A stretch of DNA of 64,000 nt from Chloranthus sessilifolius (Eukaryota > Streptophyta > Magnoliopsida > Chloranthales > Chloranthaceae): positions 43,516,685 through 43,580,684 of the forward strand of contig CM037598.1 of assembly GCA_021018995.1 (NCBI GenBank), read 5' to 3'. The position numbers were made by a program, and so were the translations under genes. Numbering within the stretch: the first letter of the stretch is position 1; the number at the start of each line of letters is the position of its first letter. Positions 23,767 to 34,985 of this stretch are shown here, one piece after another. A model generated the notes under the pieces. That model had not been told where the DNA came from, did not search any database, and saw only the letters and a list, made by a program, of their open reading frames with translations.

Positions 23767-24689
23767 AGGACGTTGATATTATGATGGGGACTTCTAAATT
23801 GTATGGCTTCCTGCAAGTAAATTTCCAATCTGCGGATTATAGATGTGCGTAAGTGTGGATGGTGGAAGGACTCTTGATGCATCTTCTTTACCCACATGTT
23901 ACTACTTAGGGAGACGTGCTCGTCTGGTAACTGGTTCGGCTATGTGGAAGTCAAATGTAATAAGGTGCGTTAGATTACGTATGGGTGTACAGTGCACATG
24001 TGTGTAGGGTGTGGACCATTGATGTGATCTTGCACACCTATGGAGGGTGTGTATGCTTTACATACTAGCGGTTAGAAGTTTAAAGGCTTGGCTAGGAATG
24101 GGGATTATTCCTTTTGCTTTAACTCTTGCAATTATGTTGAGTGGTGGAATTTAAGAAGAAAGAGAAAGAGATTTGGTGAGGGCGTTATTGCTCGTGAATG
24201 TGGAGCATGGACGCCATGCGATTGTGTCGAAGCTAGCAAGGATCGCCACTAGTTTTGGAGATTGTTAAACCATTAGAACCCTAGAGCTTGTCGAGCTCGT
24301 GGGCTGAGAAATCGGCCGACCCAAGGTAACATACTTTAGCCGTATATTCTGTTAGTTATTGGTGTTCAATGGTGTGGAAACCATGAGATGGGATGGAGAA
24401 TAGAACCCTAAACCATGGAATTCGCGAGTAAATCACTCAGCTACAGAGGCAAACTGGGAACGCGAAGCCGAAATTCATGAGTAATACCCGCATTTGTTCA
24501 CCTAATGCGAGAGGAAATTTTTGCGATTTTAAATTCTAACCCCTTATTGCTTTATGTACGTGGCAATTATAATTCCATATAGTTGGAGTTGTCTAGATAG
24601 CATATACCGATACCCTATACGTGGTGAAATAGGGACTGGGTAATGCCTCCATTAATGACGTGTGTTTAAAGAAATAGTTGGCTGTAATG

Positions 24690-24830
24690 ATTGATCGATC
24701 AATTTCATGAATTGATCGATCAACTGCGCATTTGATCGATCAAATAAGAAGGTTGATCGATCAAACCAGTTTATACTATGTTCTGTGAAAAAAAAAGGAT
24801 TGTCTGATCGATCAAATTGAGCATTGATCG
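24690..24830 (+). repeat. Internal TTGATCGATCAA array upstream of extra ORF of A
   Basis: Five exact copies of the palindrome and one variant (CTGATCGATCAA) lie in about 140 bp, ending about 50 bp before the extra ORF start. It is the same motif as in both LTRs, but outside them. Confidence 0.93.
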
Positions 24831-24878
24831 ATCAACAATTTTATCAAGTTTATCAATTTTATCAATTTAAGTTATACT

Positions 24879-25806
24879 ATGGGACCGCGAATGAAGAATC
24901 TGTCTCGTAAAATCCCTACATCCCAGGCTCGTACATCGATGCCAACCGTGGAATCGGTCGCACAACCCTTTGTGCAACCCATGACACCAATCGAACAATA
25001 TGTGCCACCCGTTCAAAACCCACAGCCCCACTAATTCAACAAGAACTTTCAAAAGAGTGATGGGCTTCTAAAACATTGTTACTTGAATGTGCTTTCGACT
25101 CTAAGCTATTCGAGGATTGGCTCGAAATGGAATGGGCGATCAATTATATTGCTAAGCTAGGGTTGAGAACATTGCATGAGTCATTTTACGTCCATTTTTG
25201 TCCTCGTACAGTGAGGCTCTTTTATCAACATCTTCACTGGGGTGACAACCATCACTAATTGGTCACCAAAATTGACGGTTTTGACTATAAATTTAACCAA
25301 TTTTATATCGCCGCCGCTTTACAGTCTTCTTCACGGTATGTGGCGACTTGTTGTTGCCACCATATGCCAAAGATGTCCCATACCATGATAGACTTGTGGT
25401 CAGTATAGTTCAGGTCAAGTTCTTACTGGGCCCAACTCCCTGATAGACTATGGATGCTTGATACTTTTATCAAGAGTGCCATAAACCCATTTTTGCACAA
25501 GTCCGCGAGATCAATGGCAGAGATTTGTTGTTTGAGACACAGAAGACTGCTTCAAAGAAACAGCTGCCATATGCTCAATTGATAACAAGAATGGTCGAGC
25601 AGTATATCGCATTGAGAGAGGAGTATAGCCTGGCTCCTGGTGAGCCTCGCTTGACCAACAACATTAAAGTTTTCAAGCTCAAGGACTGGACCAAGAGCTA
25701 TAATCTATTGGTCAAGAGGTTACCTGAGGAGGGGATTGTACTACCAGCTCCAGTTGAGGAGGTGCCTGACGGGCAACCACCAGATGATGGAGGGTGCACA
25801 GCCTGA
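24879..25806 (+). pseudogene. Extra ORF (aORF) of A, putative plant transposon protein family
   Basis: It starts MGPRMKNLSRKIPTSQARTS with a Pro-rich N-terminus. After frame breaks it continues with WASKTLLLECAFDSKLFE, WAINYIAKLGLRTL, RTVRLFYQ and LVTKIDG, then WMLDTFIKSAINPF, and finally QLPYAQLITRMVEQY with KVFKLKDWTK. The same blocks in the same order occur in element B (WASKTFEVEY, RLVRLFYQ, ITKIEG, WMLDSIIKC, KMPYARLISSMLE). This resembles the domain annotated as putative plant transposon protein (Transposase_32-like, from memory). The biochemical role is unknown. At least three stops or frameshifts (near 25031, 25053 and 25256-25450) break it. It lies 3' of where pol would be and just before the PPT modules. 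Confidence 0.72.
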
Positions 25807-25909
25807 CGTTGCACTTGAGGGGGATGCATCTGTTGTCCCTTTAACCAAATATTCATTCTGATGTTCTGTGCACATTTGCTAGGGTTCGAACTGTTAGTGT
25901 CTGTTAGAC

Positions 25910-25958
25910 ATTTTCGGGGACGAAAATTTCTAAAGGGGGGGATAATGTAATGACCCTA
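25910..25958 (+). repeat. Relic PPT/LTR-start junction 2
   Basis: ATTTTCGGGGACGAAAATTT, then purine tract AAAGGGGGGGATAA and TGTAATGACCCTAAAATTC: a near-perfect copy of a chromovirus 3' junction 350 bp before the real LTR. Confidence 0.85.
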
Positions 25959-26173
25959 AAATTCTCAATAGAACTCAACTGCTTTGATATGCGTGCCTGG
26001 TACGGAAATCAAAATAAATTAAAAATTTATGATAATATTATTGACAAAAATAATTTAGAACTTAACTATTCTATCTTTATCTATTATTATAATACAATAA
26101 AATTTTGTGACATAATTATCACTGTTTTGTTTAAACCTGTGTGGATAGTAGACTTGTTTAGGTATGTTTTACA

Positions 26174-26228
26174 GTTTCGAAGGCGAAAATTTCTTGAGGA
26201 GAGGTAAATCTAATGACCCTAATTTTTG
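26174..26228 (+). repeat. Relic PPT/LTR-start junction 3
   Basis: GTTTCGAAGGCGAAAATTTC, purine tract TTGAGGAGAGGTAAA, then TCTAATGACCCTAATTTTT. Same module, more decayed. Confidence 0.75.
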
Positions 26229-26272
26229 GGCATATTGAATTATACTCATACCTTTTTTTAACTAGCAAGTCA

Positions 26273-26308
26273 ATTTTCGAGGACGAAAATTCTTTAAGGT
26301 GGGAAGAA
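26273..26308 (+). promoter_or_regulatory. Functional polypurine tract of element A
   Basis: ATTTTCGAGGACGAAAATTC followed by TTTAAGGTGGGAAGAA directly abuts the 3' LTR start TGTAATAACCCG. It primes plus-strand DNA synthesis. Confidence 0.88.
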
Positions 26309-27149
26309 TGTAATAACCCGAAAAATCAGACTCGAACTCGACTGACCTTGAGTGTATGGTCGACACGAAAATCGATGTCATCATAGATTTTTTATAATAA
26401 TGAATATTTAAATATTATTAGGATAACTTTGTGCGGATGGACTAAGGTTTAAATGAGTGTTTTAGCCTTTAGTGTGAAAGCCGTGCACTGACGCACCGTA
26501 TGCCGCTCAACACCGAAGCCAAGCCTAAGTTAAAGGGATAGAACTTAGATTGGAAATATCTTAGATATTTTGGGTTTTTTGGTTGCTTGAAGGCTAAGTT
26601 TAGCCTTGCAAATTTGAAAGCTAGAGAGAGAGAGAGAGAGCTCCCGTCAACCTTCAAACCCCTTCTCATGAGATTTCGATCGCGAGATCGCCATCGCGCA
26701 GAGAACTCCGCACTCGTCGCAAGGCTCATGACGTCGGTATCGATGGTGTTCCGCCGTTTATAAATTTGGACCGTTCAAGCCCCTTTTCTTTAGAAACCCC
26801 GTTTTTCAAGAAGCGTTCCACCTCGCGATCACTAACCAAGTGTTGAATAGGTTAAGATCGATGCGTAAGGATGAGTAAAGTCATCTTGAGTTCATAGTGA
26901 TCAATCTCTGTGGATTCGCCGAAGAGATCCGGAAGTTTCGTTTGGAAACCCTTTTGGACAACGATCCTTAAAGGCGCAAAATTGATCGAAGAAAGGTTAG
27001 TTTTTATTTTATTTTAATGGTTTAGATTATAGAATAAATCATTGTTTTAGTTTAGTGTGGATGTGTGTGTGATTCGATGAAGATCGTAGAAGATTTGGAT
27101 GAAAATAGATCAAAAATGACAAAACCGTATGGCTGTGCATTTCTGAAGG

Positions 27150-27482
27150 TTTTTGATCGATCAATGGGGTGATTGATCGATCAAAATTGGGTATTGATCG
27201 ATCAATCTAAGTGATTGATCGATCAAATTTGGTATTGATCGATCAATTTGAGTGATTGATCGATCAAATTATATATACAATTGGAAAAACAGCAAGTTTG
27301 GTTGCTGGACGTTCATTCTCGACAGCATTGATCGATCAATTGTGAAATTGATCAATCAATATGATGGCTGATCGATCAATGGTGAAATTGATCGGTCAAT
27401 GTGATGGTTGATCGATCAATGGTGAAATTGATCGATCAATGTGGGATTGATCGATCAACATGATGTATTGATCGATCAATTT
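27150..27482 (+). repeat. TTGATCGATCAA palindrome array in 3' LTR of A
   Basis: Eleven exact copies plus three one-base variants. The array is longer than in the 5' LTR, so copy number has changed since insertion or by recombination. Confidence 0.93.
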
Positions 27483-28607
27483 GACTGTGCCGACACTGCT
27501 TCAGTGTTTTGGCCATAACATTTTACTCCGAACTCCGATTGATGTGATTCTTATGGCATTGGAAAGAGGACAACTAAATCTACAACGTTTAGGAATTAAA
27601 TAACTAATGAATAAATTGTTTTGATGATCAAAATTGAGCTAGAAGTTTGGCCAAGTTCTAAGTTAGGACGTTTTGACTGAAGTATCGATATAACTTCGGT
27701 ATTGTGGCCATAACTCCTGGTTCCGAACTCCGATTGATGCGATTCTTGACGCGTTGGAAAGAGTACGACGAGATCTAACTCTTTTATGAATTAGACAAAT
27801 CTTTAATCAAATGTTTTGAGGGTCAAAATGAAGTGGGAAGTTGGGTCAAGTTTCGAGTCAACACGAAATTACCCATTTCCGTCTCGATTTTGAGAAAACA
27901 CTTAAATACGTCAATATTATTAATAATTAGGATCAATTTTTATTATTAATAATTAGGATCAATTTTTATACATCATCATGTGTGTGATGTAGACTAAGAG
28001 TGGAGGCCGTAGATAAGAACTTTTGGACTGCTTTAGAACGCCGTTGGATTTGCTTAGAAAGAGGTCGGACCTAAGGTAGGGGAAAACCAACCTAAACTGC
28101 TTTTGAGTATGATTTTATGTTTATTTCATATCTGCGCCCTGATTTCTATTTTTATCAAGCATGTAAGCATATCATAAATTCCTGCTATCTCTGATTTCTG
28201 TTTTCTGATTTGTTTTTGAAACCTGCTCCTGATTTCTGCTATCTGATCTGTGAGGTCTATGCGTGTATGTGATTTGATGATTTAACTAGATGATCCCCAC
28301 CGACCTGGCGGTATATCCGAGCCTGACATACTTGTGCATCTGCTTGTAATCCCTCGGCACAATTTCACTCCATAGATGAGGCATTGTTGCAATCTAAAAT
28401 TGTTCATGTGAACGACGATTGGTTGGGGTTTCCTATCGGTAAATTCTTGTTTACTCCATGTTATATATTCATGGGAGTTTCTTAAGTTAGAAAATAAATA
28501 TAATTTAAGTCACTGATTATATATCTGCATCACAGCCGGTTCTTGTTTACAAATTCAGTATTTACTTTGATTTTGCCTGTTTATACATTTTGATTTGATT
28601 TTCTATT

Positions 28608-28814
28608 TTGAAATATCATGTCTTGCATATTTATTACACTTTAGTTGATATTCTTCTATTGAGCTATGATGTAGCTCACCCTGTTTCCATTAACATTTTA
28701 GGTTCTGAGACTAGAGTTCTTGGCACTGAGAGTGGCCTTGACTACCAGCCTGATCTAGAGGCTGAGGCCGAGGACGAGGAGACTGACGTCCAGGCGGATG
28801 ACTTTTATCCTTAG
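28608..28814 (+). other. Acidic open frame near end of 3' LTR
   Basis: Counterpart of 20317-20523. The frame and the tail (QPDLEAEAEDEETDVQADD) are kept in spite of substitutions between the LTRs. Confidence 0.38.
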
Positions 28815-29235
28815 TCTGGGTATACGAGTATGCTATTTTTGGGATTTTGTGTAAACCTTTGGATTATTGTGTGCCTGGTGGCCACTTCTGTATTTACTTT
28901 CTGTAGATATTTTCTTCCTCTTATAGTATTACTATACATTTTATTGGAACCATTATTAGGAACCATTGTTTTGGGTGATGGATGTCCATCACCATTGGTT
29001 CTTCTTGGTTTCTTTTTGGGAATATATATTTTTATATATATTTAGATACATGTTTGTTTTATTACTTCTTTCTATTTTAAATGCCTTGTGATGACTCGAT
29101 CTACTACTGCTGGACAGTGTCTGCTTGGTTTCCGCTATACGAGCAGACACTTCGTGATTTGTCCTGGGGATCATCCAAAGTATGATCCTGATGGCACGGA
29201 TTTTTAGGCACAGAAATCTGGGCTGTCACAACGAA

Positions 29236-29513
29236 CCTATTTATAAGGTCTATGAGTAAAACTTCATTATATATAAAGTGCTCTTCAAGCCAACTAGGCG
29301 TATATTTCTATTCATTGGTGAAGAAATAATTAATCTCCCCCACTGGGATTGGTACATTTGTTAAAAAGTGCTATTTACCAACTATTCGAGTGATTGGGTG
29401 TGGATATTCCATTGCAGAAGAGCAAGCATGGTGGGAGAGGAGATAAGATAGAGGCAGGCTTTGCATCAATCTGATTGGAAGGAAAGGGTGAGGGAGATTT
29501 TCTTTAGCGCGAT
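29236..29513. other. Flank between element A and a CACTA tip
   Basis: Nothing recognisable. Confidence 0.5.
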
Positions 29514-29870
29514 CACTACGTGAAAATCGATAAAAAACAACGGCTCAAAATCGTTGTAATTTTCATAAACAACGGTTATGAGCCGTGGTAGCGACCGTTG
29601 TTTATAGCGCAATGGTGTTCATAAACCAAGGCCAGAAACCGTAGTTTATTTACCAAATAAACAACGCCCATGGCCATGGCCAAATAACAACGGTTTATAG
29701 TCGTTGTTCCTAATGAAAAAATGGTTGTTATTTTTCTTTGGAAACCACGGCCTAAGTCTGTGGTATATGGAAACAACACCAATGGACAGTTATTAATTTA
29801 CTTCAAAAATAACAGTTATGAACCGTTATTTGTTTAATTATTATTATTTTTTTAAATGCATAACTTCCAT
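29514..29870 (+). mobile_element. Terminus of a CACTA element
   Basis: The tip CACTACGTGAAAATCGAT starts at 29514 after GAT. It is followed by repeated motifs in both orientations (aacaacggttatgagccg, gaccgttgtttatag, acaacggtttatagtcgttg) through about 29840. This is the standard subterminal architecture. The opposite tip was not found in the window with a matching GAT flank, so length and content are unknown. Confidence 0.7.
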
Positions 29871-32800
29871 TTTTGTTACTGTAATTGGAGACATGTTACC
29901 TGTTACAAGTATTGTATCAACCACAGATCACCCTACGAGAGAAAAAAAGCATAATTTATTTAACAAAATGAAAAAAATAATAAGCCAAAAATAAAATTAA
30001 TTGAAAATCAGAAAAATCAGTGAAAACAACAATTTGTGAAGTAAAAATATTATACTCAACCACAAATCAACCATTGAAGCAAAAAAATAATAATCCACTC
30101 AACAAACAAAACAAATAATAAGTCAAAAGCTAAAAATTTATTCAATAACATTCTAATTATACATTTGACAACAACCCATTACTACATTCAACAACAACCT
30201 ATTAACACTTGCAATAACTCCCATTCGAGCATGGCTAGGGTTACTAATTGAATACCCCAATGAAATATAATTTTAACATCTCATTTCTCAATAGCTTTGA
30301 TTCTCAGCAAGCACTCCAACAAGCTCCATGGTTCCTTCTTCAATTTAACGATCAGCTTCCACTCATCGATGCCCAAATTTTCCTTTAAGTAACAAGTAAA
30401 ATGTTGAAAAGTTGGAACTACAATGGATTGTTCTCAATGAAAAAAGGAAAAAAAGAGTAGAAAAAAATTTGGAAGGTATAAGGTTGTCAATTTTTTTTTT
30501 TGGAGTTTATCTCATTATTTATAGTTGGTTGATCAGGATAAAATGGTTTAACTTTGAGATTCTAGAGTCTAGGTTCAACAAATTATGAAAAAAGGACTTG
30601 CATTATTCCATCAAAATTAACTAAAAATAGAGAAGCGAAGAGGACAGGTATGGCAATCAAAATTGCAGTCACACGAGTAAATATTATGTTCTATATCATT
30701 GAAGGCTTGCAAGCTGCTTGTTCATATAACTTATACGATCACTATTTTGTTAAGAAGATTTAACAAATTTCAAATTATATCTCAATAGTGCCTTCTATTG
30801 ATATAAGCATTGCTGTCCAATTCCAATCAGTGATGCAATAGCACACATTCACTGTGACACTGAATTGATTGTCAATATGCTCCTTTGCTAATAATTATAC
30901 TAAATAGTAACTCAAAAGTAACTCAGAGATAAAAACTGATAGCCAGTTTGAGAAAGTCATGAAAGAAAAAATACACACCTACCAGGGATCATATGTTGCA
31001 TTTAATATAAAAGTAATGTGCAGAGCCAGTTTGAGAAAGTCATAAAAGAAAAAATACACACCTGCATAAATCATATGTTGCTTTTAATAAAAAAATAGTG
31101 TGCAGATCTGTTGTGCCACATATTGCAGGAAGAAATACTATATTGGCATAAAACCATGTTAATAGGACTCGAGAACCATAAGCTATGTTTTTCGAATTAA
31201 AAAAATGAAAAAAGAACAGGAAACGTTCTTACCATACTCGGTTTCAATTTTGAAGTCCACGAGACAGGTAAATTCTATGCCCATCCCTATACAAAATATA
31301 TATGAAAAAGGCATAATAATAAAAGTTACGATGTGCTGATTTGGAATATGGAGTAGCAATTAAAGATTTAACATGGGAAAATGTACTATAAAGGGGCTCA
31401 CACACCTCTATTGCTTTACTCTGTGCCATGTTCTCCTCTCTGTTTTAGCTCTATTTCAGAATCTGCACAAAGGTAATTTCTATAGTTAAATTCTACGAAA
31501 AAGAATTTATGGTTGCATGCAGGTATATAGATTAGCTTAATATTTGGGACATGACACCACAACTTTGTTGCTCGAGTTTTTCAATCATATTTCCCGTGGC
31601 TCTTCGTTTAACCACAATTAAAGATCACTTTTACATGCGATTTTTATTAAACGCCACAAATAAGGTGCCACTAAAAGGCTCAAATTTTGTAGTGGTTGCT
31701 CCTGTGATCTATTCAATAGTGAGACAACAACCTACTTCTTGCACCATAACGATGCTTTGAAGTACTAATTCAATATTTGTCTCATATAAAGTTCTAGCAG
31801 TTGTGAATTTGATTTTTGATCCTGTCATGTATTTTCACACTAAAAATTTAGATTTCTATACTGATTTTTACTAGTGTGAAATAGTCCTCTTTAGGTCTTA
31901 TTTTTTTTATTTATTGAGTGTTATTTTGCTGTTGACTATGATTAATACACTAACTCGGGATTTTAGTATTGATGGCTGTGGGGTTTTCCTCATAAAATTA
32001 GTCTAAACGAAGGCTGAGTGGCTACACTTGAATAGTGGGTATGGCAATATTTGTAAGCATGTGATCAAAGTCAGAATTGTATGTAAAAATCGTCAAGTTG
32101 CAAGACCAGAGTACCAAGTTTAGCACTTAAGTTGGGTAACTAATACCAACTCTTTTAGGCCTAAGGTGAGACCTATATAGTATTCTTCTATGTAATACTG
32201 TCACAACTTTTTCGAGACCAATAGATAGTTTGCAAATTCCATCAAATTTGGCCTTAAAATAAGTTATTAGAGAACAAATTAATGCAAAAAACACCAGCAT
32301 CCGATCTTCAACAAGGTGAATCCAAAAAGTGATCTTACATATACACTACTATCTTACTAATTTGCATCTTATCTCACAAATTTTAGTCAGCAAAAGTTAA
32401 TAATCTTTTAAAATGATTTCTATGAACACAAGTAGTGTGATTTGCATCATTAATTTCTCAAAGAGAGCTAGAGGTGATTTATCATGAATTATCATAGTGA
32501 AATTCTAAATAGCCAACTTCCCAATAAAATCATTCTTGGCACATACTTGATAGAGATGAGTCTCCCTAGAGATTCATTGTGGGTTTCAGCTTTTAGAATT
32601 AACAATGAAATTTATTGTTACCCCATTAAATCTATCTATCTCACATCTCTTTCATACCAAAATAGAATAACTAACTTTTCAGTTTTCTTTCCCAAAGATC
32701 TGTCTTGTGAAGTTTTAATATTCACCTACCTATACCAGCTTTATCGAGTAACCAATTTCACAGGTATATTTGCAATAAAATTTTATATGTGTATGCAAGC

Positions 32801-33139
32801 TTGTTTTATCTAATGAGCTTACTTAGACATATCTCCTTTGCGCCTGTAAAGTTTCCTTTATAATAAGTTACCATGCTCATAATATAGATTTGCCCCACTT
32901 CCTCAATTTGATAAAGTACCTTTGTTTTTCTAAATAAATGGCCCCTCACCAATGCATGTGAGTTAATATGATTGTGATGAGAAGAAGAGAATATTTTGAA
33001 AAATAAAAAGAGTGTTCTGTAATCTCCTTTTGTGGGTCAAGAAACATGGGCTTTTCTACCATGAGGAAAAAAAATAGAATCAAATGGTTTTAAGATTATT
33101 AAAGCAAGAGCCAAGAGAAAGACATAGTGGGCTTATGTC
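29871..33139. other. Non-coding stretch, possibly CACTA interior
   Basis: AT-rich, no domain in any frame. Holds the 83-bp duplication at 30941-31106. Confidence 0.45.
30941..31106 (+). repeat. 83-bp imperfect tandem duplication
   Basis: agccagtttgagaaagtcat... at 30941-31023 is repeated at 31024-31106 with about ten differences. Confidence 0.85.
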
Positions 33140-34985
33140 TTTGAGAGTAATGACTTAAAATCATAACTTAGCTAATCTCCCAAGCATATATAGCATTGAG
33201 AGCTACATAAATACCGATGGGAATCTCCGAACCACCGTCGTTCAATGAAAAATTTCACACGAATACCAAGCCCCTGAGCTAAGTTAACAGGGTCACTTGA
33301 GTCGGAGTACTAAGCCCCTGAGCTATGTTAGCAGGGTTACTTGTGCCTTATATTGACCGTTGGCAGGTTCACATATACGGATATCCCGCTATACCGGATA
33401 CACGATGGGGACTCATTTCACGTAAACCTTAAATCATTGTGCAGATGTTAACTTATAGTTTATCACCGTATAGTTAATCAGTGTGATTAATTTATAGCTA
33501 GATTTAGAGTTTCACACACTTTTTTATCACATTCACGCTTGCTTGTCACACTTATTTCTTCTCACGTTCACACATTTAACAGATTCACACACATTCTTCT
33601 CACACTTATCATATTCATGGACACTTATCATGTTTACACGTACACTTGCTTATCGTACACACATAGGCTTATCATGTTCACATTATCTATACATATTATA
33701 TCGAATGCCGTGTTATTGAATTTCCCCTACCTCTTACGAAACACGTTAAATCATACGAAACAGAATAAATATCCTTAAGAGTATATCCGATTCACAACCT
33801 ACATTTCAAGTATTAAAAAGTCACTAACTTTTGCTTATAAGATCACACACACCAAATATTCAGAAGATTCTTGAAGAAAAATCTAAAATGGCCCAAACTT
33901 ACCCAGTCGTGCATGCGAGTCCCAAAGTTGCACGAGCAAGCCATATGGCACCTCACAGTTGCGTGAGCTCGCTCGAGCGACTGTGCTCTCTTAATTTCTC
34001 CCACTTTCGCAACTTGAGATAGTCGCGTGTGCGAGTCCCAGGTCGCACGAGCGATTTCTCATGCCCAAAATCAGTTGCGCGAGGGACTATTTATGTGTGC
34101 TTTTCACGCCTATTCTGAAGCTCATCTCGCGCGTGCGACTTAATGTCACACGAGCGAGTCTCAAGGTCGCGCGAGCGACTTTCGGAGTTTTGGGGTTTCT
34201 TCTCAAAATTCGATTTTCCTCTCTTTCCTCTTCTTACATACTTCTTATCCACATTAAATGCAACACTTTTCTTGCATTAAATGCCATCATTTACTACCAT
34301 TAATTCACACTTAATACATTCAAAACCTCAAAATCTTACCTCATAAGGTTTGCGGATTCAACAATTGAATGGATGCACCTATCGGAGTCCTTTCTGCATG
34401 AATTAGAAGGAATTGAGATCCACCTTCCCGTACTCGTGTTGTGACATACACGAAGGCAACTACCCCTCTAATGCACATCAACAACCTCAACTTCCCTTGC
34501 GAAGACGGGCAAAATCTTGGGTTTTCTTCTAGAAGGTTTCTAACAAAAAGCTTTCATAGAACTTGGGTTTTCTCCCTTCCCTACACACAATTTCGACCAT
34601 GTGAGCTCGATGCCTTTTTGTGGTACTTCAAATTCAAGGAAGAAGATAGAGAGGGAGATCAACAATTCATGGTAGAGGTAAGGTTCTTCTCCTCAAGCTC
34701 TTTCTCTTCCTCCCCTCTTCTAAGAATTTTCGAAGGTAAAAAATAAAATAAAGAGGAGAATTTACTCTTCTCTTATAACCTAGTTGGCTTCTTTGTGAAG
34801 CACACACACCTACACTTGGGTGTTTCATGTCTAGATTGGTTCACTTGTGAACTCCATTTACTCAACTCAAGCGTTCATTCATTCTCACTCACACTAAGTG
34901 GTATTGTAAATTCCTAAATAGTACAATGTGCCGCACCGACACATGTACCAAATTGATCTATACGGTTTCTAAATTTGGGGTTGAC
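33140..34985 (-). mobile_element. LTR fragment C, related to LTRs of A and B
   Basis: On the plus strand, phrases such as ATACCAAGCCCCTGAGC, CACGGATATCCCGC-like CACATATACGGATATCCCGC, and a pyrimidine-rich block appear in the same order as in the minus-oriented LTR of element B (54301-54540). One end is probably GGGGTTGACA at about 34985 (minus-strand start TGTCAACCCC). The other end is lost, with no TGT(G)ACA tip found. No interior sequence adjoins it, so it is a truncated solo LTR. Confidence 0.6.
33906..34179. repeat. GTCGCGCGAGCGAC-type palindrome array in LTR C
   Basis: About nine 14-bp sites fit KTCGCRCGAGCGAS (inverted half-sites GTCGC and GCGAC around a 4-bp core). Examples: GTCGCGCGAGCGAC at 34166, GTCGCACGAGCGAT near 34043, CTCGCGCGTGCGAC near 34127, GTCGTGCATGCGAG at 33906. 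They often come as pairs separated by a short tcccaaag-like spacer. Confidence 0.82.

Larger units (their letters stand above)
21901..24689. other. Interior of element A without recognisable pol
   Basis: No RT, integrase or protease motif in any frame. Contains the 22-bp minisatellite and a relic PPT/LTR-start junction at 23711. The 149-codon minus-strand frame at 23448-23897 shows no domain and is taken as chance. Confidence 0.6.
18134..29230 (+). mobile_element. Element A: complete non-autonomous Ty3/gypsy-type LTR retrotransposon
   Basis: LTRs at 18134-20945 and 26309-29230 are near-identical over about 2.8 kb, and the element is flanked by the 5-bp duplication ACGAA (18129-18133 and 29231-29235). 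A PBS (TTGGTATCACAGCC) follows the left LTR. A purine tract (AAGGTGGGAAGAA) precedes the right LTR, after ATTTTCGAGGACGAAAATTC, a phrase typical of plant Tekay/Del chromoviruses. The 5.4-kb interior has zinc knuckles and an extra ORF but no protease, RT, RNase H or integrase, so it needs trans-acting enzymes (LARD-like). The LTRs differ by visible substitutions and several small indels, including a different segment just before the 3' tip, so the insertion is not very recent. Confidence 0.93.
26309..29230 (+). repeat. 3' LTR of element A
   Basis: Starts TGTAATAACCCGAAAAATCAG and ends GGCTGTCACA, followed by the TSD ACGAA. About 110 bp longer than the left LTR through small insertions, including a local duplication of aattaggatcaatttttat at 27927-27968. 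Its last 130 bp differ from the left LTR. Confidence 0.93.

Noticed and set aside
23448-23897. 149-codon minus-strand frame as a gene in element A
   Set aside because: No domain, composition random, and a relic PPT/LTR junction lies inside it on the other strand.
31570-31760. TTTTGTAGTG at 31686 as the partner tip of the CACTA end at 29514
   Set aside because: Tip sequence (CACTACAAAAT) and 3-bp flank do not match CACTACGTG and GAT.
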